Shown here: positions 18,833 to 30,243 of the stretch, piece by piece
Position numbering within the stretch: position 1 is the stretch's first letter
Layout of the letters: every line of letters begins with the position of its first letter
Source of the DNA: Xenorhabdus stockiae
Lineage (GTDB): Bacteria > Pseudomonadota > Gammaproteobacteria > Enterobacterales > Enterobacteriaceae
DNA length: 64,000 nt
Assembly (NCBI RefSeq): GCF_002632825.1
Contig: NZ_NJAJ01000003.1
Location: 62,001 to 126,000 of the forward strand
Direction: 5' to 3'
Position numbers and translations under genes: made by a program
Notes under the pieces: model-generated
Databases searched by the model: none
What the model saw: only the letters and a program-made list of their open reading frames with translations
Told to the model about the DNA's origin: nothing

Positions 18833-20281
18833 ATGAAGTTTATCATTAAATTATTCCCAGAAATTACGATCAAGAGCCAGAGTGTCCGCTTACGTTTTAT
18901 TAAAATCCTTGCCAGCAATATCCGTAATGTACTGAAAACATTCGGAGAGGGAACTGCTGTTGTTCGCCATTGGGATAATATAGAAGTTCGAACTAAAAAT
19001 GATAACCTCGGCGCAGAAATTTGTGATGCACTTACACGTATTCCGGGTATTCACCATATCCTGCAAGTAGAAGAGAGAGAGTTTCGTGACTTGCATCATA
19101 TCTTTGAACAAACCTACGAAACATATGGGCATTTATTGCATGGAAAAACGTTTTGTGTCCGTGTAAAACGCCGGGGTAAACACAGTTTTACTTCCAATGA
19201 AGCTGAACGATATATTGGTGGCGGCCTGAATCAGCATATTGAATCTGCCAAAGTGAAGCTGACCCATCCAGATGTGACAGTTAATCTGGAAATTAATCAG
19301 GATACACTGGTTCTGGTTAAAGCTCGTCATCCGGGGATTGGCGGATTTCCAATCGGAACACAGGAAGACGTTCTTTCACTGATTTCAGGCGGCTTTGATT
19401 CCGGTGTTTCCAGCTATATGCTGATGCGCCGTGGCTGCCGTGTCCACTACTGTTTCTTTAATCTTGGTGGTTCAGCGCATGAAATTGGGGTGAAACAGGT
19501 TGCTCATTATCTGTGGAACCGATTTGGCAGTTCTCACAAAGTTCGTTTTGTTGCTGTCGATTTTGAACCGGTTGTCGCAGAAATTCTGGAAAAAGTGGAT
19601 GATGGTCAAATGGGGGTTGTGCTTAAGAGAATGATGGTCAGAGCCGCCTCCAAAATTGCAGAGCGCTATGGTGTTCAGGCAATTGTGACAGGAGAAGCGC
19701 TGGGGCAGGTATCCAGTCAGACACTGACTAACCTGAGACTGATTGATAATGCTTCAGATACCCTGATCCTTCGTCCTCTGATTTCTCATGATAAAGAGCA
19801 CATTATTAAGCTGGCTCGTGAGATAGGCACAGAAGATTTTGCCCGCACTATGCCCGAGTTCTGTGGCGTTATCTCTAAAAGCCCGACAGTGAAAGCAGTC
19901 AAAGCCAAAATTGAGGCAGAAGAAGATAAGTTTAATTTCGATATTCTGGATCATGTAGTAAGTGAAGCCCAGAATCTGGACATCCGTCAGATAGCTGAGC
20001 AGGCTGGTGAGCAGGTTGTAGAAGTAGAAATGGTGACTGAGTTTTCTTCTGATGATGTGTTACTGGATATTCGCTCACCAGATGAACAGGATGACCGTCC
20101 TCTGAAAATGGAAGGCATCGATATCCATTCACTGCCTTTCTATAAGCTGAGTACCCAGTTTGGCGATTTGCCAAAAGAGAAAAACTACCTGTTGTATTGT
20201 GAGCGTGGAGTAATGAGCCGTTTACAGGCGCTTTACCTGCGTGAACAGGGTTTCCAGAATGTGAAGGTTTATCGCCCTTAG
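18833..20281 (+). CDS. thiI: tRNA uracil 4-sulfurtransferase / thiazole synthesis sulfur carrier ThiI
   Basis: A 482-residue protein, the same length as in E. coli. An N-terminal ferredoxin-like and THUMP region (to about 165) precedes the PP-loop [12 protein letters not shown] (near residue 184), where tRNA U8 is adenylated. The C-terminal rhodanese domain carries the persulfide cysteine in [17 protein letters not shown] (near 456). It receives sulfur from IscS for 4-thiouridine and for the thiazole of thiamine. ATG 18833 matches the family N-terminus [11 protein letters not shown]. Confidence 0.97.
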   Translation: MKFIIKLFPEITIKSQSVRLRFIKILASNIRNVLKTFGEGTAVVRHWDNIEVRTKNDNLGAEICDALTRIPGIHHILQVEEREFRDLHHIFEQTYETYGHLLHGKTFCVRVKRRGKHSFTSNEAERYIGGGLNQHIESAKVKLTHPDVTVNLEINQDTLVLVKARHPGIGGFPIGTQEDVLSLISGGFDSGVSSYMLMRRGCRVHYCFFNLGGSAHEIGVKQVAHYLWNRFGSSHKVRFVAVDFEPVVAEILEKVDDGQMGVVLKRMMVRAASKIAERYGVQAIVTGEALGQVSSQTLTNLRLIDNASDTLILRPLISHDKEHIIKLAREIGTEDFARTMPEFCGVISKSPTVKAVKAKIEAEEDKFNFDILDHVVSEAQNLDIRQIAEQAGEQVVEVEMVTEFSSDDVLLDIRSPDEQDDRPLKMEGIDIHSLPFYKLSTQFGDLPKEKNYLLYCERGVMSRLQALYLREQGFQNVKVYRP

Positions 20282-20292
20282 CCTGAAAACAG

Positions 20293-20331
20293 ATAAGCTG
20301 CTGGCATTATGTATTGTTACCAGCAGCTTAT
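20293..20331. terminator. Bidirectional terminator between thiI and yajL
   Basis: Twelve-base perfect arms (ATAAGCTGCTGG at 20293-20304 and its complement at 20320-20331) with a 15-base loop between two convergent genes. Confidence 0.7.
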
Positions 20332-20345
20332 TATTAACAAAACAA

Positions 20346-20942
20346 TTACTGTAGATTTTGGTAATTGTTTATCCCCGGAGGCAAAACTAACTGAGCAGCA
20401 ACTTCTGCGGCAGTATCTTTCCCTTTCAAAAGCTCAATCAGTTTTAAAGCGAAGTCAAAAGCAGTCGCAGGTCCCTGACTGGTGAGTAGATTGACTCTCT
20501 CATCAAAATAGACCCGCCGATCTATCCATTTCTCTGGCGCTATTTTATCTTTCATGCTGGGATACCCCGTCATATTACCAACTGGAAAAAGTTGGTGATG
20601 TTCCAGGACAATAGCCGGTGATGCACAAATTGCAGCGATGATTTTTCCCTGACTTTGTGCCGTGCGAATTTTTTCCACGACTAGCCCGCTATCACGAAAA
20701 CATTCCGCTCCTTTTATGCCGCCCGGCAGGATAATGGCATCAAAATCTTCGTCAACAACTTCTACCAGAGGGACATCTGCGACAATCTTAACACCACGTG
20801 AGCAGGTTAATATCAGTGCACCATCTGTTGCTGTACTGGCGACGGTGACGTTAATACCGGCTCTGACCAGTAAATCAATAGTTGTGACAGCTTCGGTTTC
20901 TTCACTACCGTGAGCGAGACAAATGAGAGCTGAGGCGTTCAT
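20346..20942 (-). CDS. yajL: DJ-1/PfpI-family protein deglycase/chaperone YajL
   Basis: A 198-residue DJ-1 superfamily protein. The nucleophile-elbow cysteine is Cys106 in [14 protein letters not shown], and the acidic partner is in the early [14 protein letters not shown] segment. E. coli YajL protects proteins from oxidative thiol damage and has been reported as a glyoxal-related deglycase, a contested role. The start has AGGAGG seven bases upstream. The first 38 bases overlap the 3' end of panE, so the two are translationally coupled, as in E. coli. Confidence 0.95.
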   Translation of the reverse strand: MNASALICLAHGSEETEAVTTIDLLVRAGINVTVASTATDGALILTCSRGVKIVADVPLVEVVDEDFDAIILPGGIKGAECFRDSGLVVEKIRTAQSQGKIIAAICASPAIVLEHHQLFPVGNMTGYPSMKDKIAPEKWIDRRVYFDERVNLLTSQGPATAFDFALKLIELLKGKDTAAEVAAQLVLPPGINNYQNLQ

Positions 20943-21816
20943 ATTCGTCCTCCTGTCGTTTGATATAACGATAAATTTGTGCGTTTTCTGTCAGTATCAG
21001 CCCATGTACACGGGCCCGAGTTAGTAGAAAACCAGTAATGTAGTCTATTTCCGTACGTCGTTGTGAGCGGATATCCTGCCGCATAGATGAAGAGTTTTCT
21101 GATGTCCTCGTGATGATATCCATAATGTAATCTATCAGTGTCTGCTTGGAGACTTGAATACCATCATGCTTCATCACTTGATGAACCTCATCACATAAAG
21201 CATGGACTTTAGCAATATGATTTAGTAATCCACCATTTTTGCAATCGTAAAGTACGGTGAGCGGATTGATAATGCAGTTCGCAGCAAGTTTTAGCCAGCT
21301 GATAGCATAAATATCATTGCTCCAGACTACCTCTGGCAGAGCATCGTTCAGAATATTTGCTAATACACTGAATTTATTGGTATCAGGTAGTATAGAGCCA
21401 ATTTGGGTTATTCCTGGTGATTTATGATAAACAATACCATTTTCCTGATAGGCTCCATGAGTCGTTACTCCGGATAAAATAGGGTTAGGTAGCGGTAAAA
21501 GTTCTTCCTGTGTTCCCATTCCGTTATGCAGTAACAGTATCGGGCAATCAGGGGAAAGTTTAGGGGAGAGATTATTAATAGCATTGGGAACCTGCCAGGC
21601 TTTCAGACAAACAAGCAGTAGCTCGCTTTCAGCAAGATGCTTTTCATTATTGGCAAGGACTTGCTGTTCAAATGTTCTATTTTGTAATGTATTAATATGA
21701 ACAGCTAACGAAGGTTGTGGAACTTTTAGCCATGCTTGAACATGATGCTGTTGTTCAGACAAGGCGGCAAGCCATAATTTTCCTATGGCACCACAACCCA
21801 GAACAGTTATTTTCAT
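20905..21816 (-). CDS. panE: 2-dehydropantoate 2-reductase
   Basis: A 303-residue NADPH-dependent ketopantoate reductase of pantothenate (CoA) synthesis, the same length as E. coli PanE. The Rossmann motif is [15 protein letters not shown] at the N-terminus; [14 protein letters not shown] and the catalytic lysine in [14 protein letters not shown] follow. ATG 21816 behind AAGGAAG is chosen because it puts the Rossmann strand at the N-terminus as in the family. Downstream yajL overlaps. Confidence 0.95.
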   Translation of the reverse strand: MKITVLGCGAIGKLWLAALSEQQHHVQAWLKVPQPSLAVHINTLQNRTFEQQVLANNEKHLAESELLLVCLKAWQVPNAINNLSPKLSPDCPILLLHNGMGTQEELLPLPNPILSGVTTHGAYQENGIVYHKSPGITQIGSILPDTNKFSVLANILNDALPEVVWSNDIYAISWLKLAANCIINPLTVLYDCKNGGLLNHIAKVHALCDEVHQVMKHDGIQVSKQTLIDYIMDIITRTSENSSSMRQDIRSQRRTEIDYITGFLLTRARVHGLILTENAQIYRYIKRQEDEYERLSSHLSRSR

Positions 21817-21998
21817 TGTTCTTCCTTGAGAGATACTTTCATCGGAAACGTTAAAATTATGCAAGTCTTACATAAATCTCAAACTACCTAATGTCGCGGA
21901 AATCAGAAAGATCACTTAGCCTGAGAAGTATAGATCTTTTGCCAATAATGGAAAGCGGTTATCATGCCGGATTATTGATTAGCTGGAGGTGACTGGTA

Positions 21999-22490
21999 AT
22001 GCCATCATTTGATATTGTTTCAGAAGTTGATATGCAGGAAGTGCGCAATGCAGTAGAAAATGCGCAGAGAGAATTAACCAATCGCTGGGATTTCCGCAAT
22101 GTCAATGCGAGTTTTGAATTAAACGAGAAGAACGAATCCGTTAAGATCGCGAGCGAATCTGACTTTCAGGTTAACCAACTTATCGATATTCTGCGTGAAA
22201 AATTTGCCAAACGAGGAATTGATGGCTCGGTGCTGAATGTTCCTGAAAATATGGTTCATAGTGGTAAAACCTACAGTGTGGAAGCAACCATGCTACAGGG
22301 TATTGATACACCGCTAGCGAAGAAAATCGTTAAGCTGATTAAAGACAGTAAGCTGAAAGTTCAGGCCCAAATTCAGGGTGAACAAGTACGAGTTACTGGT
22401 AAAGCCCGTGATGATCTGCAAAGTGTGATTACATTAGTTCGCGGTGCAGAGTTGGGCCAGCCTTTTCAGTTTACTAACTTCAGAGATTAA
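21999..22490 (+). CDS. yajQ: YajQ-family nucleotide-binding protein
   Basis: A 163-residue protein made of two ferredoxin-like folds, with the family starts [21 protein letters not shown] and RWDFRN and the C-terminal FQFTNFRD. Relatives in Xanthomonas bind cyclic di-GMP and act as co-regulators; the E. coli protein binds nucleotides and tRNA in vitro. It is a single gene behind TGGAGGTGA, divergent from panE and convergent with yajR. Confidence 0.94.
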   Translation: MPSFDIVSEVDMQEVRNAVENAQRELTNRWDFRNVNASFELNEKNESVKIASESDFQVNQLIDILREKFAKRGIDGSVLNVPENMVHSGKTYSVEATMLQGIDTPLAKKIVKLIKDSKLKVQAQIQGEQVRVTGKARDDLQSVITLVRGAELGQPFQFTNFRD

Positions 22491-22533
22491 CCGTAGTATA
22501 AGCGGATTATTCTTTTTGGCCTGAGCCAAATAT

Positions 22534-22576
22534 TTAAGGGAAGCCCGTAATTATTTATTACTGTTGCTTCCCTTAA
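22534..22576. terminator. Bidirectional terminator between yajQ and yajR
   Basis: TTAAGGGAAGC (22534-22544) is complementary to GCTTCCCTTAA (22566-22576), with inner GTAA/TTAC pairing, between convergent genes. Confidence 0.65.
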
Positions 22577-22608
22577 TTCTGTACAGATATCGGCTATCCT
22601 GAACTTTA

Positions 22609-23976
22609 TTATGAATGGGCAATTACAATCTGTTCTAATTGTTCACGGTTAGTCTGCTTAGTATCTACCTTTATATATGCGCTGAGTTCCTCTGGTACAA
22701 TCACGACATCTTTCACACCCACCTGAGACCGTATTTCTTTTTCCAGAACGTCAGGAGCACTTAATTGAGCAGGCAAAACTAGCCTGATGCTACTGACATA
22801 AGGTGGCTGACGCATAGTAAGACTGAGAATAAACCAGAATAGAGTAAGAATGATTCCAGCCATAAAGACTAATGATGCACCTTGTATTTCGTATAGCATA
22901 CCGCCAAGACTTCCGCCCAACGCCACGCCGATAAACTGGCTGGTGGAATAAATCCCCATTGCTGTACCTTTATACCCTGCCGGCGCTTCTTTACTGATTA
23001 ATGAGGGTAAAATGGCTTCCATGATATTAAACGCAAGGAAGAAAATCTGAATACCGGCAAATATTCCCCAAAGATGTGAGCCTAAAGACCACAATACAAA
23101 CTCAGCGATAAACAACATGCCGATACAAAGCAGGAAGACCTGTTTCATTCGGCGTTTCTTTTCTGCATAAATAATGAATGGTAAAACAGCAACGAAGGAA
23201 ATAAGCGTAGTAATTAAATAAACTTTCCAGTGTTGCTGGGGAGGAAACCCGACTTTTTCCATAATAAGGGGTAGGGCAACAAAACTCGACATCAATAATG
23301 TATGCAGACTAAGTATACCAAAATTGAGTTTTAGCAACTGGGGATCAGAAAGTACACGCCGGAAGCTGCCGCGAACAATACCGGATTCCCGATTTAATAA
23401 GTGTTTATGTGTCGATGGTACTGCGAATAATGTTATTAAGATACCGCAACTGGCAAGGATTGCTATTGTACCAAATAAACCATTCAATCCAATCTGGTGA
23501 GTAACAATAGGACCGACGACAATGGCAAAGGCAAATGTGAGACCAAAACTGATCCCAATAAATGCCATAGCTTTTGTGCGGTTTTGCTCACGGGTCAGAT
23601 CCGATAGCAATGCCATAATTGCCGCAGAAATTGCTCCCGTCCCTTGCAAAGCTCTTCCGACAATAACACCCCAGATGGAGTCACTAAAGGCGGCAATAAT
23701 GCTGCCTAAGACAAAAATAAGCAGTCCAATGATGATTAAAGGTTTTCTACCGATTTTATCTGAAAGTAGCCCGAATGGGATTTGAAATATAGCTTGTGTT
23801 AAACCGTAGATGCCAATTGCAATGCCGATCAAAGCTTCGGAGGCGCCCCGTAACTCTAAACCGTAAGTTGTCAGGACTGGTAACACCATGAACATGCCTA
23901 ACATGCGTAGAGAAAAAACGGAACCTAAACCCCATGTTGCTCTAAGTTCAAGGGGAGTCATTTTATTATCGTTCAT
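22609..23976 (-). CDS. yajR: Major facilitator superfamily transporter YajR
   Basis: A 455-residue MFS protein with 12 predicted membrane helices and the motif A loop GLLSDKIGRKPLI near residue 70, where YajR structure-function has been studied. After the last helix a soluble ferredoxin-like YAM domain of about 65 residues follows (SSIRLVLPAQLSAPDVLEKEIRS onward), which distinguishes YajR from other MFS drug exporters. The substrate is unknown. It is transcribed separately from the cyo genes beyond a terminator. Confidence 0.93.
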   Translation of the reverse strand: MNDNKMTPLELRATWGLGSVFSLRMLGMFMVLPVLTTYGLELRGASEALIGIAIGIYGLTQAIFQIPFGLLSDKIGRKPLIIIGLLIFVLGSIIAAFSDSIWGVIVGRALQGTGAISAAIMALLSDLTREQNRTKAMAFIGISFGLTFAFAIVVGPIVTHQIGLNGLFGTIAILASCGILITLFAVPSTHKHLLNRESGIVRGSFRRVLSDPQLLKLNFGILSLHTLLMSSFVALPLIMEKVGFPPQQHWKVYLITTLISFVAVLPFIIYAEKKRRMKQVFLLCIGMLFIAEFVLWSLGSHLWGIFAGIQIFFLAFNIMEAILPSLISKEAPAGYKGTAMGIYSTSQFIGVALGGSLGGMLYEIQGASLVFMAGIILTLFWFILSLTMRQPPYVSSIRLVLPAQLSAPDVLEKEIRSQVGVKDVVIVPEELSAYIKVDTKQTNREQLEQIVIAHS

Positions 23977-24059
23977 GGGTACCTCATACCTTCAAAAATT
24001 CGATATGACATTTTAGCTAGACAGGAGTAAAGCAATGTTTGCAAGAGAAAAGGAAAGAA

Positions 24060-24084
24060 AAATGGCAGGGAAAACCTGCCATTT
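24060..24084 (-). terminator. Terminator of the cyo operon
   Basis: AAATGGCAGG (24060-24069) and CCTGCCATTT (24075-24084) form a 10-pair stem just downstream of cyoE; on the minus strand a T-rich tract follows. Confidence 0.8.
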
Positions 24085-24089
24085 GAATA

Positions 24090-24974
24090 CTACCGGATGT
24101 AAGTTAGCGCTATTTCTGGAGATGCCGCAGAATCCACAGACATCATGATACTCAAAGACATGATGGCGACAATAGAAAATATAAATAACTTACGAGCCCA
24201 AGCTCGATCATTTGTGGTTTTATAACCTGATAATGCCATCCCCAGCCACCAGATACTTACTACTGCAGCAACGATGAGGTATTTATAACCTGCATAGCCA
24301 CTGATTGTCAGCATCAGCGTAGCAACCATAAATGCCAGAATATAGAGAGTAATGTGGTTTTTTGCCACAGAGATACCCTTAATAACAGGCAAAACTGGAA
24401 TATTGGCGGCCTGATAATCTTTGAACCGAAAAATAGCAATGGCGTAAGAGTGGGGCATTTGCCATAAGCTGAAAATCAGCAATAGAATCAATGCTCCCAT
24501 GTCAAACTGCCCTGTTACGGCACAATAACCAATAACAGGAGGTGCTGCACCTGACAAGCTACCTACCAGCGTGCCATAAATAGACTTCCTTTTCATGTAG
24601 AGGCTATAAACCCCTACATAAATGACAAACCCGATGAGAGCTAACTGCATTGCTAAGGCATTGGCTGCTACATAGAGCAGCACCATGCCAGCAATACCTA
24701 ACACTGAGGCGTAAATCAGGCTGATTTTCGGATTGATAAGCCCTTTAACAAGGACCCTTTCTTTTGTTCTTTCCATGATCCTGTCAATATCGCGGTCAAT
24801 ATAGTTGTTAAATACACAACCTGACGCTACTACCAACGATACTCCGACCATTGTTGCAAAGAACAAGGGGTAATCTATTACGCCCTTGGAAGCGAGTAGA
24901 AAACCACCAATCACAGAAATTAGATTTCCGAAAATAATTCCTGGTTTGGTCACTTGTAGGTATTGCTTAATCAT
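24090..24974 (-). CDS. cyoE: Protoheme IX farnesyltransferase (heme O synthase)
   Basis: A 294-residue UbiA-superfamily prenyltransferase with about nine membrane helices. The first Asp-rich motif [15 protein letters not shown] (about residues 56-70) binds the farnesyl diphosphate; the family sequences [14 protein letters not shown] and [10 protein letters not shown] are present. It converts heme B to heme O for the bo3 oxidase, using FPP made by the ispA product. It is the last gene of the cyo operon, 12 bases after cyoD. Confidence 0.97.
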   Translation of the reverse strand: MIKQYLQVTKPGIIFGNLISVIGGFLLASKGVIDYPLFFATMVGVSLVVASGCVFNNYIDRDIDRIMERTKERVLVKGLINPKISLIYASVLGIAGMVLLYVAANALAMQLALIGFVIYVGVYSLYMKRKSIYGTLVGSLSGAAPPVIGYCAVTGQFDMGALILLLIFSLWQMPHSYAIAIFRFKDYQAANIPVLPVIKGISVAKNHITLYILAFMVATLMLTISGYAGYKYLIVAAVVSIWWLGMALSGYKTTNDRAWARKLFIFSIVAIMSLSIMMSVDSAASPEIALTYIR

Positions 24975-24986
24975 TCAAATCAACTC

Positions 24987-25319
24987 TTAATCAACCATCA
25001 TATTGATATTCAGGTTGTACATAATCCACAGTGAGCCAACGACAACGATGGCAATAACCAACAATGTGAATATTAAAGCAACAAGGTTCCAGCGTTCTTC
25101 AGATGATGTATTCATATGCAGGAAGCAGATGAAATGTACAAAAATCTGAATAACAGCCATGACAACCACGGTGACGAGGATTGTACTGTGTGAAGCAGTA
25201 CCATCCATTACCATCCAGAATGGGATCACGGTCAATATGACTGACAGGATAAAGCCAATCATATAAGTTTTGAAGCTACCGTGGCTGGCGCCGGTATGAG
25301 AAGTATTTGGATGACTCAT
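24987..25319 (-). CDS. cyoD: Cytochrome bo3 ubiquinol oxidase subunit IV
   Basis: A 110-residue protein with three membrane helices and the family sequences [21 protein letters not shown] and HFICFLHMN. It assists copper and heme assembly in the oxidase. ATG 25319 is taken as start, sharing one base with the cyoC stop (TGATG); a GTG at 25322 is a poorer alternative. Confidence 0.95.
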   Translation of the reverse strand: MSHPNTSHTGASHGSFKTYMIGFILSVILTVIPFWMVMDGTASHSTILVTVVVMAVIQIFVHFICFLHMNTSSEERWNLVALIFTLLVIAIVVVGSLWIMYNLNINMMVD

Positions 25320-25930
25320 CACATAGCTCCCATCAGATAAACGACAGTAAATACACAGATCCAGACAACGTCAAGGAAGTGCCAGAACAGGCTCAGGCAG
25401 TTCAGGCGAGTCTGGTTCACGTCAGTCAGACCACGGCGTGCAACCTGAACCATCAGGACAATAATCCAGATCAGACCAAAGGTAACGTGCAGACCGTGAG
25501 TCGCAACCAGTGCGAAGAAGGATGACAGGAATGCACTGCGGTCAGGACCAAAACCTTCTGAGATCAGTTTATGGAATTCGTAAACTTCCATTGAAACGAA
25601 GCCCAGACCCAACAGGAAGGTAACGAACAGCCACAGGTTTACCTGACCAGCTTTACCTTTGTTCATGCCCAGCATGGCAAAACCGTAAGTGATACTACTG
25701 AACAACAGCAGGAAGGTTTCTACCAGCACAAATGGCAGTTCAAAAATTTCTTTACCTGACGGACCACCCGCTGTGCCGTTAGCAAGTACAACATAAGTTG
25801 CAAACAGGCTTGCAAACAGAACCAAGTCACTCATCAGGTAGATCCAGAAACCAAATACTTTGTTGGCTCCTGTATCGTGGTGCCCATGAGCGTCATGGGC
25901 GGCTGTGTTATTAAGGGTTTGAGTCGACAT
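25319..25930 (-). CDS. cyoC: Cytochrome bo3 ubiquinol oxidase subunit III
   Basis: A 203-residue subunit III with five hydrophobic segments and the conserved [37 protein letters not shown] and [18 protein letters not shown]. The start ATG overlaps the cyoB stop by one base (TAATG) and its end overlaps the cyoD start, showing tight translational coupling. Confidence 0.97.
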   Translation of the reverse strand: MSTQTLNNTAAHDAHGHHDTGANKVFGFWIYLMSDLVLFASLFATYVVLANGTAGGPSGKEIFELPFVLVETFLLLFSSITYGFAMLGMNKGKAGQVNLWLFVTFLLGLGFVSMEVYEFHKLISEGFGPDRSAFLSSFFALVATHGLHVTFGLIWIIVLMVQVARRGLTDVNQTRLNCLSLFWHFLDVVWICVFTVVYLMGAM

Positions 25931-27912
25931 TATTTCGCACCTGCCTTTCTCAGTTCTTCGTAACGCTGATCTTCAATTTTTTCGACTTCAGCTACAGGAA
26001 CGTAGTAATCAACGTCTTCGTCAAAGCTTTTCACGATGCAGCTGATGACAATACCTGCGAAACTTGCAATAGCCATCCACCAGATATGCCAGATAAACGC
26101 AAAGCCCAGCACCAGACAGAATGCACTGATAATCACGCCAGCACCTGTGTTTTTAGGCATATGAATTTCTTCATATTTAGCAGGACGCTTATATTCAGTA
26201 CCTTTTTCTTTCATATCCCACCACGCATCACGAGTCTGGATGTGTGGAACTTCCGCAAAGTTATAGAACGGAGGTGGGGATGAAGTTGACCATTCCAGAG
26301 TACGGGCACCCCATGGGTCACCAGTCAGATCACGATTCTGCTCACGGTCACGGATACTGACGTAGAACTGGATAACCTGACACAGAATACCAAGAGCAAT
26401 CAGGACAACACCACCTGCTGCAACTACCAGCAAAGGATGGAATTCTGGGTTGATATCCTGGCTCAGACGGCGGGTCATACCCATGAAGCCCAGCGCATAC
26501 AGCGGCATAAAGGCAACGAAGAAACCGGTGATCCAGAACCAGAATGCACGTACACCCCATTTTTCATTCAGGGTGAAACCGAATGCTTTCGGGAACCAGT
26601 AAGTTGTACCAGCGAAACAGCCGAATACCACACCACCGATGATAACGTTATGGAAGTGAGCAATCAGGAACAGACTGTTATGCAGTACGAAGTTTGCACC
26701 CGGAACAGCTAGCAGAACACCGGTCATACCACCAATGGAGAAGGTGACCAGGAAGCCGACAGTCCACAGCATCGGAGTTTTGAATTCGATGCGACCACGG
26801 TACATGGTGAACAGCCAGTTGAAGATCTTAACCCCGGTCGGGATGGAGATAATCATCGTGGCAATACCGAAGAAGGCGTTAACGTTCGCGCCGGAACCCA
26901 TGGTAAAGAAGTGGTGCAACCATACGATGAACGACAGAATGGTAATAACAATTGTCGCCCATACCAGAGAGGTATAACCAAACAGACGTTTTTTCGAGAA
27001 GGTTGCCGTAACTTCAGAGAAGATACCAAAGACAGGCAGAACCAGAATATAAACTTCAGGATGACCCCACGCCCAGATCAGGTTGATGTACATCATCATG
27101 TTGCCGCCCATATCGTTAGTAAAGAAATGGGTGCCCAGATAACGATCCAGGGTTAACAGTGCGATTGTCACTGTCAAAATAGGGAATGCTGCAATAATCA
27201 GTACGTTGGTACACAGTGAAGCCCAAGTGAAAACAGGCAGTTTCATCATGGACATACCTGGCGCACGCATACGCAGGATAGTCACGAAGAAGTTAACACC
27301 AGTCAGCAATGTACCTACACCGGAGAGCTGAAGACTCCATATCCAGTAATCAACACCAACTCCCGGGTTGTATTCCAGACCGGACAGAGGCGGGTAGGCC
27401 AGCCAGCCAGTTTGTGCGAATTCACCGACCCCCAGTGAGAGGTTGATCAGAACGACACCCACAACAAACAACCAGAAGCTCAGGGAGTTCAGGAATGGGA
27501 ATGCGACGTCACGTGCCCCGATTTGCAGAGGAACCACGATATTCATCAAACCAACAACGAAAGGCATCGCCATGAAGAAAATCATGATTACGCCGTGCGC
27601 GGTAAAAATCTGATCATAATGGTGCGGGGGCAGGAAACCTGCTTCACCAGCGGAAGCCAGGGCTTGCTGTCCACGCATCATGATGGCGTCAGCAAAACCA
27701 CGCAGCATCATTACCATGGCAACAACGATATACATGACACCGATTTTTTTATGGTCAACACTTGTCAACCATTCGCTCCAGAGCCATTTCCATTTGCCGA
27801 AATAAGTTATGGAACCAACTACTGCCAGTCCCCCGAGAAGGATCCCCAATAAAGTAACCACAATAATGGGTTCATGTAATGGGATCGCATCAAGTGTTAA
27901 TTTTCCCCACAT
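25930..27912 (-). CDS. cyoB: Cytochrome bo3 ubiquinol oxidase subunit I
   Basis: A 660-residue heme-copper oxidase catalytic subunit (E. coli 663). The copper B and heme ligands are in [14 protein letters not shown] (the cross-linked His-Tyr), [10 protein letters not shown] and [13 protein letters not shown]. It holds heme b, heme o3 and CuB and pumps protons while reducing oxygen. ATG 27912 is chosen because [16 protein letters not shown] aligns with the family; an upstream in-frame ATG at 27936 would overlap cyoA. It is preceded by AGGA, 4 bases after the cyoA stop. Confidence 0.98.
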   Translation of the reverse strand: MWGKLTLDAIPLHEPIIVVTLLGILLGGLAVVGSITYFGKWKWLWSEWLTSVDHKKIGVMYIVVAMVMMLRGFADAIMMRGQQALASAGEAGFLPPHHYDQIFTAHGVIMIFFMAMPFVVGLMNIVVPLQIGARDVAFPFLNSLSFWLFVVGVVLINLSLGVGEFAQTGWLAYPPLSGLEYNPGVGVDYWIWSLQLSGVGTLLTGVNFFVTILRMRAPGMSMMKLPVFTWASLCTNVLIIAAFPILTVTIALLTLDRYLGTHFFTNDMGGNMMMYINLIWAWGHPEVYILVLPVFGIFSEVTATFSKKRLFGYTSLVWATIVITILSFIVWLHHFFTMGSGANVNAFFGIATMIISIPTGVKIFNWLFTMYRGRIEFKTPMLWTVGFLVTFSIGGMTGVLLAVPGANFVLHNSLFLIAHFHNVIIGGVVFGCFAGTTYWFPKAFGFTLNEKWGVRAFWFWITGFFVAFMPLYALGFMGMTRRLSQDINPEFHPLLVVAAGGVVLIALGILCQVIQFYVSIRDREQNRDLTGDPWGARTLEWSTSSPPPFYNFAEVPHIQTRDAWWDMKEKGTEYKRPAKYEEIHMPKNTGAGVIISAFCLVLGFAFIWHIWWMAIASFAGIVISCIVKSFDEDVDYYVPVAEVEKIEDQRYEELRKAGAK

Positions 27913-27916
27913 GTCT

Positions 27917-28894
27917 TTATTCCTCAACACCTGCATGAGCCGGTTGACTCATATTCATATTATGACCCGCAGCTTCACCATGTTCTGCTTTGTCATGGCC
28001 TGTTTTGCCGTGAGACATACCAAACATACCGCCATGACCCATATCACCCATAAACTTGGCGATAGTTTCCTGGAACAGTTTTGGTTTCACGCTTGAGAAG
28101 TATTCAACTGGGTTGTTCTGGCTAGGTTTTGCCAATGCATTGAATGCCTGCACTGTGTCCAGAGTTTTAGGTGACGCTTTAACTTTTTGTACCCACTCTT
28201 CAAACCCAGCACGATCTTCAGTTGCAGTTGCGGTGAATTTCATGCCAGAGAAGCCATGTCCACTGTAACTGGCTGAGAAGCCATCGTATTTGCCTGCTGA
28301 GTTAGCAATCAAGTGCAGTTTTGTCTGCATACCTGCCATTGCATAAATCTGACCGCCTAACTGTGGGATGAAGAAAGAGTTCATCACAGAATCAGAGGTG
28401 ATTTTGAAGTTAATTGGCACATCTTTAGGGAATACAATTTCATTTACGGTTGCAATACCCTGCTCCGGATAGATAAACAGCCATTTCCAGTCGAGGGAAA
28501 TAACTTCAATCGTTACCGGCTTCACATCGCTGTCCAGTGGCTTATATGGATCGAGCTCATGAGTCGTTTTCCATGTAATCGTGGCCAATACGATGATAAT
28601 CAGGATAGGCACGGTCCAGACAACAAGCTCAATTTTATTTGAGTGTGCCCAGTTTGGACGATAGGTTGCAGATTTGTTGGCTTCCCGGTAACGTAAAGCA
28701 AAGACGATTGCCATTACGATAGCCGGGATAACAACGATCAGCATCAGGCCAAACGCTGTCAGTATCAGCGTTTTTTGCTCAACGCCGATCGCCCCTTTGG
28801 GATTCATCAATACCATATCACAACCACTTAGCATTAAAGTGGCTGCGAGTAGTGACGATAACCCAATAGTTTTTTTGTATTTCATAAGTCTCAT
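27917..28894 (-). CDS. cyoA: Cytochrome bo3 ubiquinol oxidase subunit II
   Basis: A 325-residue lipoprotein: signal peptide with lipobox LSGC near residue 27, two membrane helices ([20 protein letters not shown] and [18 protein letters not shown]) and a periplasmic cupredoxin-like domain lacking the CuA ligands, as expected in quinol oxidases. The His/Met-rich tail ([20 protein letters not shown]) is longer than in E. coli (315). ATG 28894 is chosen because MRLMKYKK matches the family. It is the first gene of cyoABCDE. Confidence 0.96.
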   Translation of the reverse strand: MRLMKYKKTIGLSSLLAATLMLSGCDMVLMNPKGAIGVEQKTLILTAFGLMLIVVIPAIVMAIVFALRYREANKSATYRPNWAHSNKIELVVWTVPILIIIVLATITWKTTHELDPYKPLDSDVKPVTIEVISLDWKWLFIYPEQGIATVNEIVFPKDVPINFKITSDSVMNSFFIPQLGGQIYAMAGMQTKLHLIANSAGKYDGFSASYSGHGFSGMKFTATATEDRAGFEEWVQKVKASPKTLDTVQAFNALAKPSQNNPVEYFSSVKPKLFQETIAKFMGDMGHGGMFGMSHGKTGHDKAEHGEAAGHNMNMSQPAHAGVEE

Positions 28895-29244
28895 TAGAGC
28901 GACCCCAGATAACAAAAGCTTTATTGTCGTTTCATCAGTGCGGGCATTCTACGGTAAGGTTACCGGAGTGTAAACAATTGTAATAGAAGCAGGATGGCTT
29001 GTAGGCTTTTTATGCTAGAGGGATCACATGCAATATGAGATTTAACAAAAAGTTAACTTCGGGTGGTTATTGTATCCAATAAATCAAAATAGGCAATATT
29101 TTTTATATAACCATCTATTTTTAAATAAACTTTTCTTAATGAAAATTACAGGTAACGTTTTTAAACAGACAATGTTTCAGTAAATAAATCATGACTTTTA
29201 ATCTTGGTGAACAGTTTTGAACTGTTCACCAGTTAAACTAATTA
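28895..29244. other. Intergenic region: cyo promoter side and porin 3' hairpin
   Basis: About 350 bases between cyoA and the Tsx-like gene hold the cyo operon promoter region. No clear -35/-10 pair, Fnr or ArcA site could be fixed by eye. The only distinct element is the hairpin at 29205-29231. Confidence 0.5.
29205..29231 (-). terminator. Hairpin downstream of the Tsx/OmpK-like gene
   Basis: Perfect 12-base arms (TGGTGAACAGTT and its complement) with a 3-base loop lie 13 bases after the stop codon. On the minus strand no clean T-run follows, so it could stabilise the mRNA end rather than terminate. Confidence 0.55.
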
Positions 29245-30006
29245 TCAGAAGTTATATTTTACACTGTAAACAATACCATCCTGAAGGAAATCTTCCCCTA
29301 ATTTATTGTCAGCATAACGGTATTGAATTCCGGCAGTAAAAGAAGGGTGTGGATTCCACCATAACCCTACTGCGCCGTTGACTCCGTCAGGGCCACCGTT
29401 GCCGTAACGCTTATTGCGGTTTAATTCAATTTCATTCCAGTTTGTGACGCTGAATTTTTGTTCCCACAGGTTGAAATCGTATCCGGCAACCCAGCCTACA
29501 ACGTATCCGTTGTTTCCTGAGTAGAACTTGTTGTCGGTATAATTTAAAGCGACGAACGGTTTGAACCACAGACCAGCGAAGGTTGTATTATAACCTAATC
29601 CATAGAGTGTATTGACTTCATGGAAGTTTCCGCCGTTTCCGGGAAGAGAGTAGCTTCCGTAAACATGTCCGTAAAGATTGAAACCTGTCTCTCCCAGATA
29701 ATAACGACCTGTTGTTTTGAAGGCGTATCGTAGGTTATCACCGGGTTGTGCAGTCTTGCTGTTAAATGGATTCTCTAAATCAAAGAAACCATATAGCTCT
29801 CCCCAGCTGAAGCCCGCTCCACCTTCTAGCTCCATATAGGCAAAGTCATCTTTGTGAGAAGACTGCCCGGTTTTGTGTGTTGTGTGTTTGCTCCAGTCAA
29901 GGTAGTTCATGCTGACATTGGCAAACCCCCACTGGTATTCCGCGCTGGCTGAGGCAGAAACCAAGGCGGCAGCAACTGCTGTGAGTGTCAAAATATGTCT
30001 TTTCAT
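29245..30006 (-). CDS. Nucleoside-specific channel-forming protein, Tsx/OmpK family
   Basis: A 253-residue outer-membrane beta-barrel protein. The signal peptide ends around ASASA-EYQWGF (residues 1-22), alternating aromatic strands follow, and the chain ends in the outer-membrane signature Phe (VKYNF). The family includes E. coli Tsx and Vibrio OmpK, which pass nucleosides and serve as phage receptors; YQWGFANVSMNYLDWS at the mature N-terminus is typical. A CRP-like site lies upstream. It probably feeds uptake used by udp. Whether it is a true Tsx orthologue or the OmpK type cannot be decided without a tree. Confidence 0.87.
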   Translation of the reverse strand: MKRHILTLTAVAAALVSASASAEYQWGFANVSMNYLDWSKHTTHKTGQSSHKDDFAYMELEGGAGFSWGELYGFFDLENPFNSKTAQPGDNLRYAFKTTGRYYLGETGFNLYGHVYGSYSLPGNGGNFHEVNTLYGLGYNTTFAGLWFKPFVALNYTDNKFYSGNNGYVVGWVAGYDFNLWEQKFSVTNWNEIELNRNKRYGNGGPDGVNGAVGLWWNPHPSFTAGIQYRYADNKLGEDFLQDGIVYSVKYNF

Positions 30007-30169
30007 AAATTCCCTTTATATGGCTTTAGATAAATAAAGATATTTTGGATAGTTCGAAACAAAATAAATATGAACGTGAGAATAATAATATTTATTAGTA
30101 TAAATATAAATGTTCCCCCTCTAGAAAAGATGTTTCTTGGGTCACATAATTTTAGTTTTTTACTATTAT

Positions 30170-30185
30170 TGTGATAATAATCACT
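30170..30185. promoter_or_regulatory. CRP-like site upstream of the Tsx/OmpK-like gene
   Basis: TGTGA-TAATAA-TCACT fits the CRP consensus closely and lies about 165 bases before the porin start codon, after the end of ampG. Control of a nucleoside porin by CRP matches known E. coli tsx regulation. Confidence 0.55.
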
Positions 30186-30243
30186 AAATAAGAGCAACAA
30201 AAGACTGAACTTTGTCAGCCTTTTGTTGTAGTGGCAGGAATTT

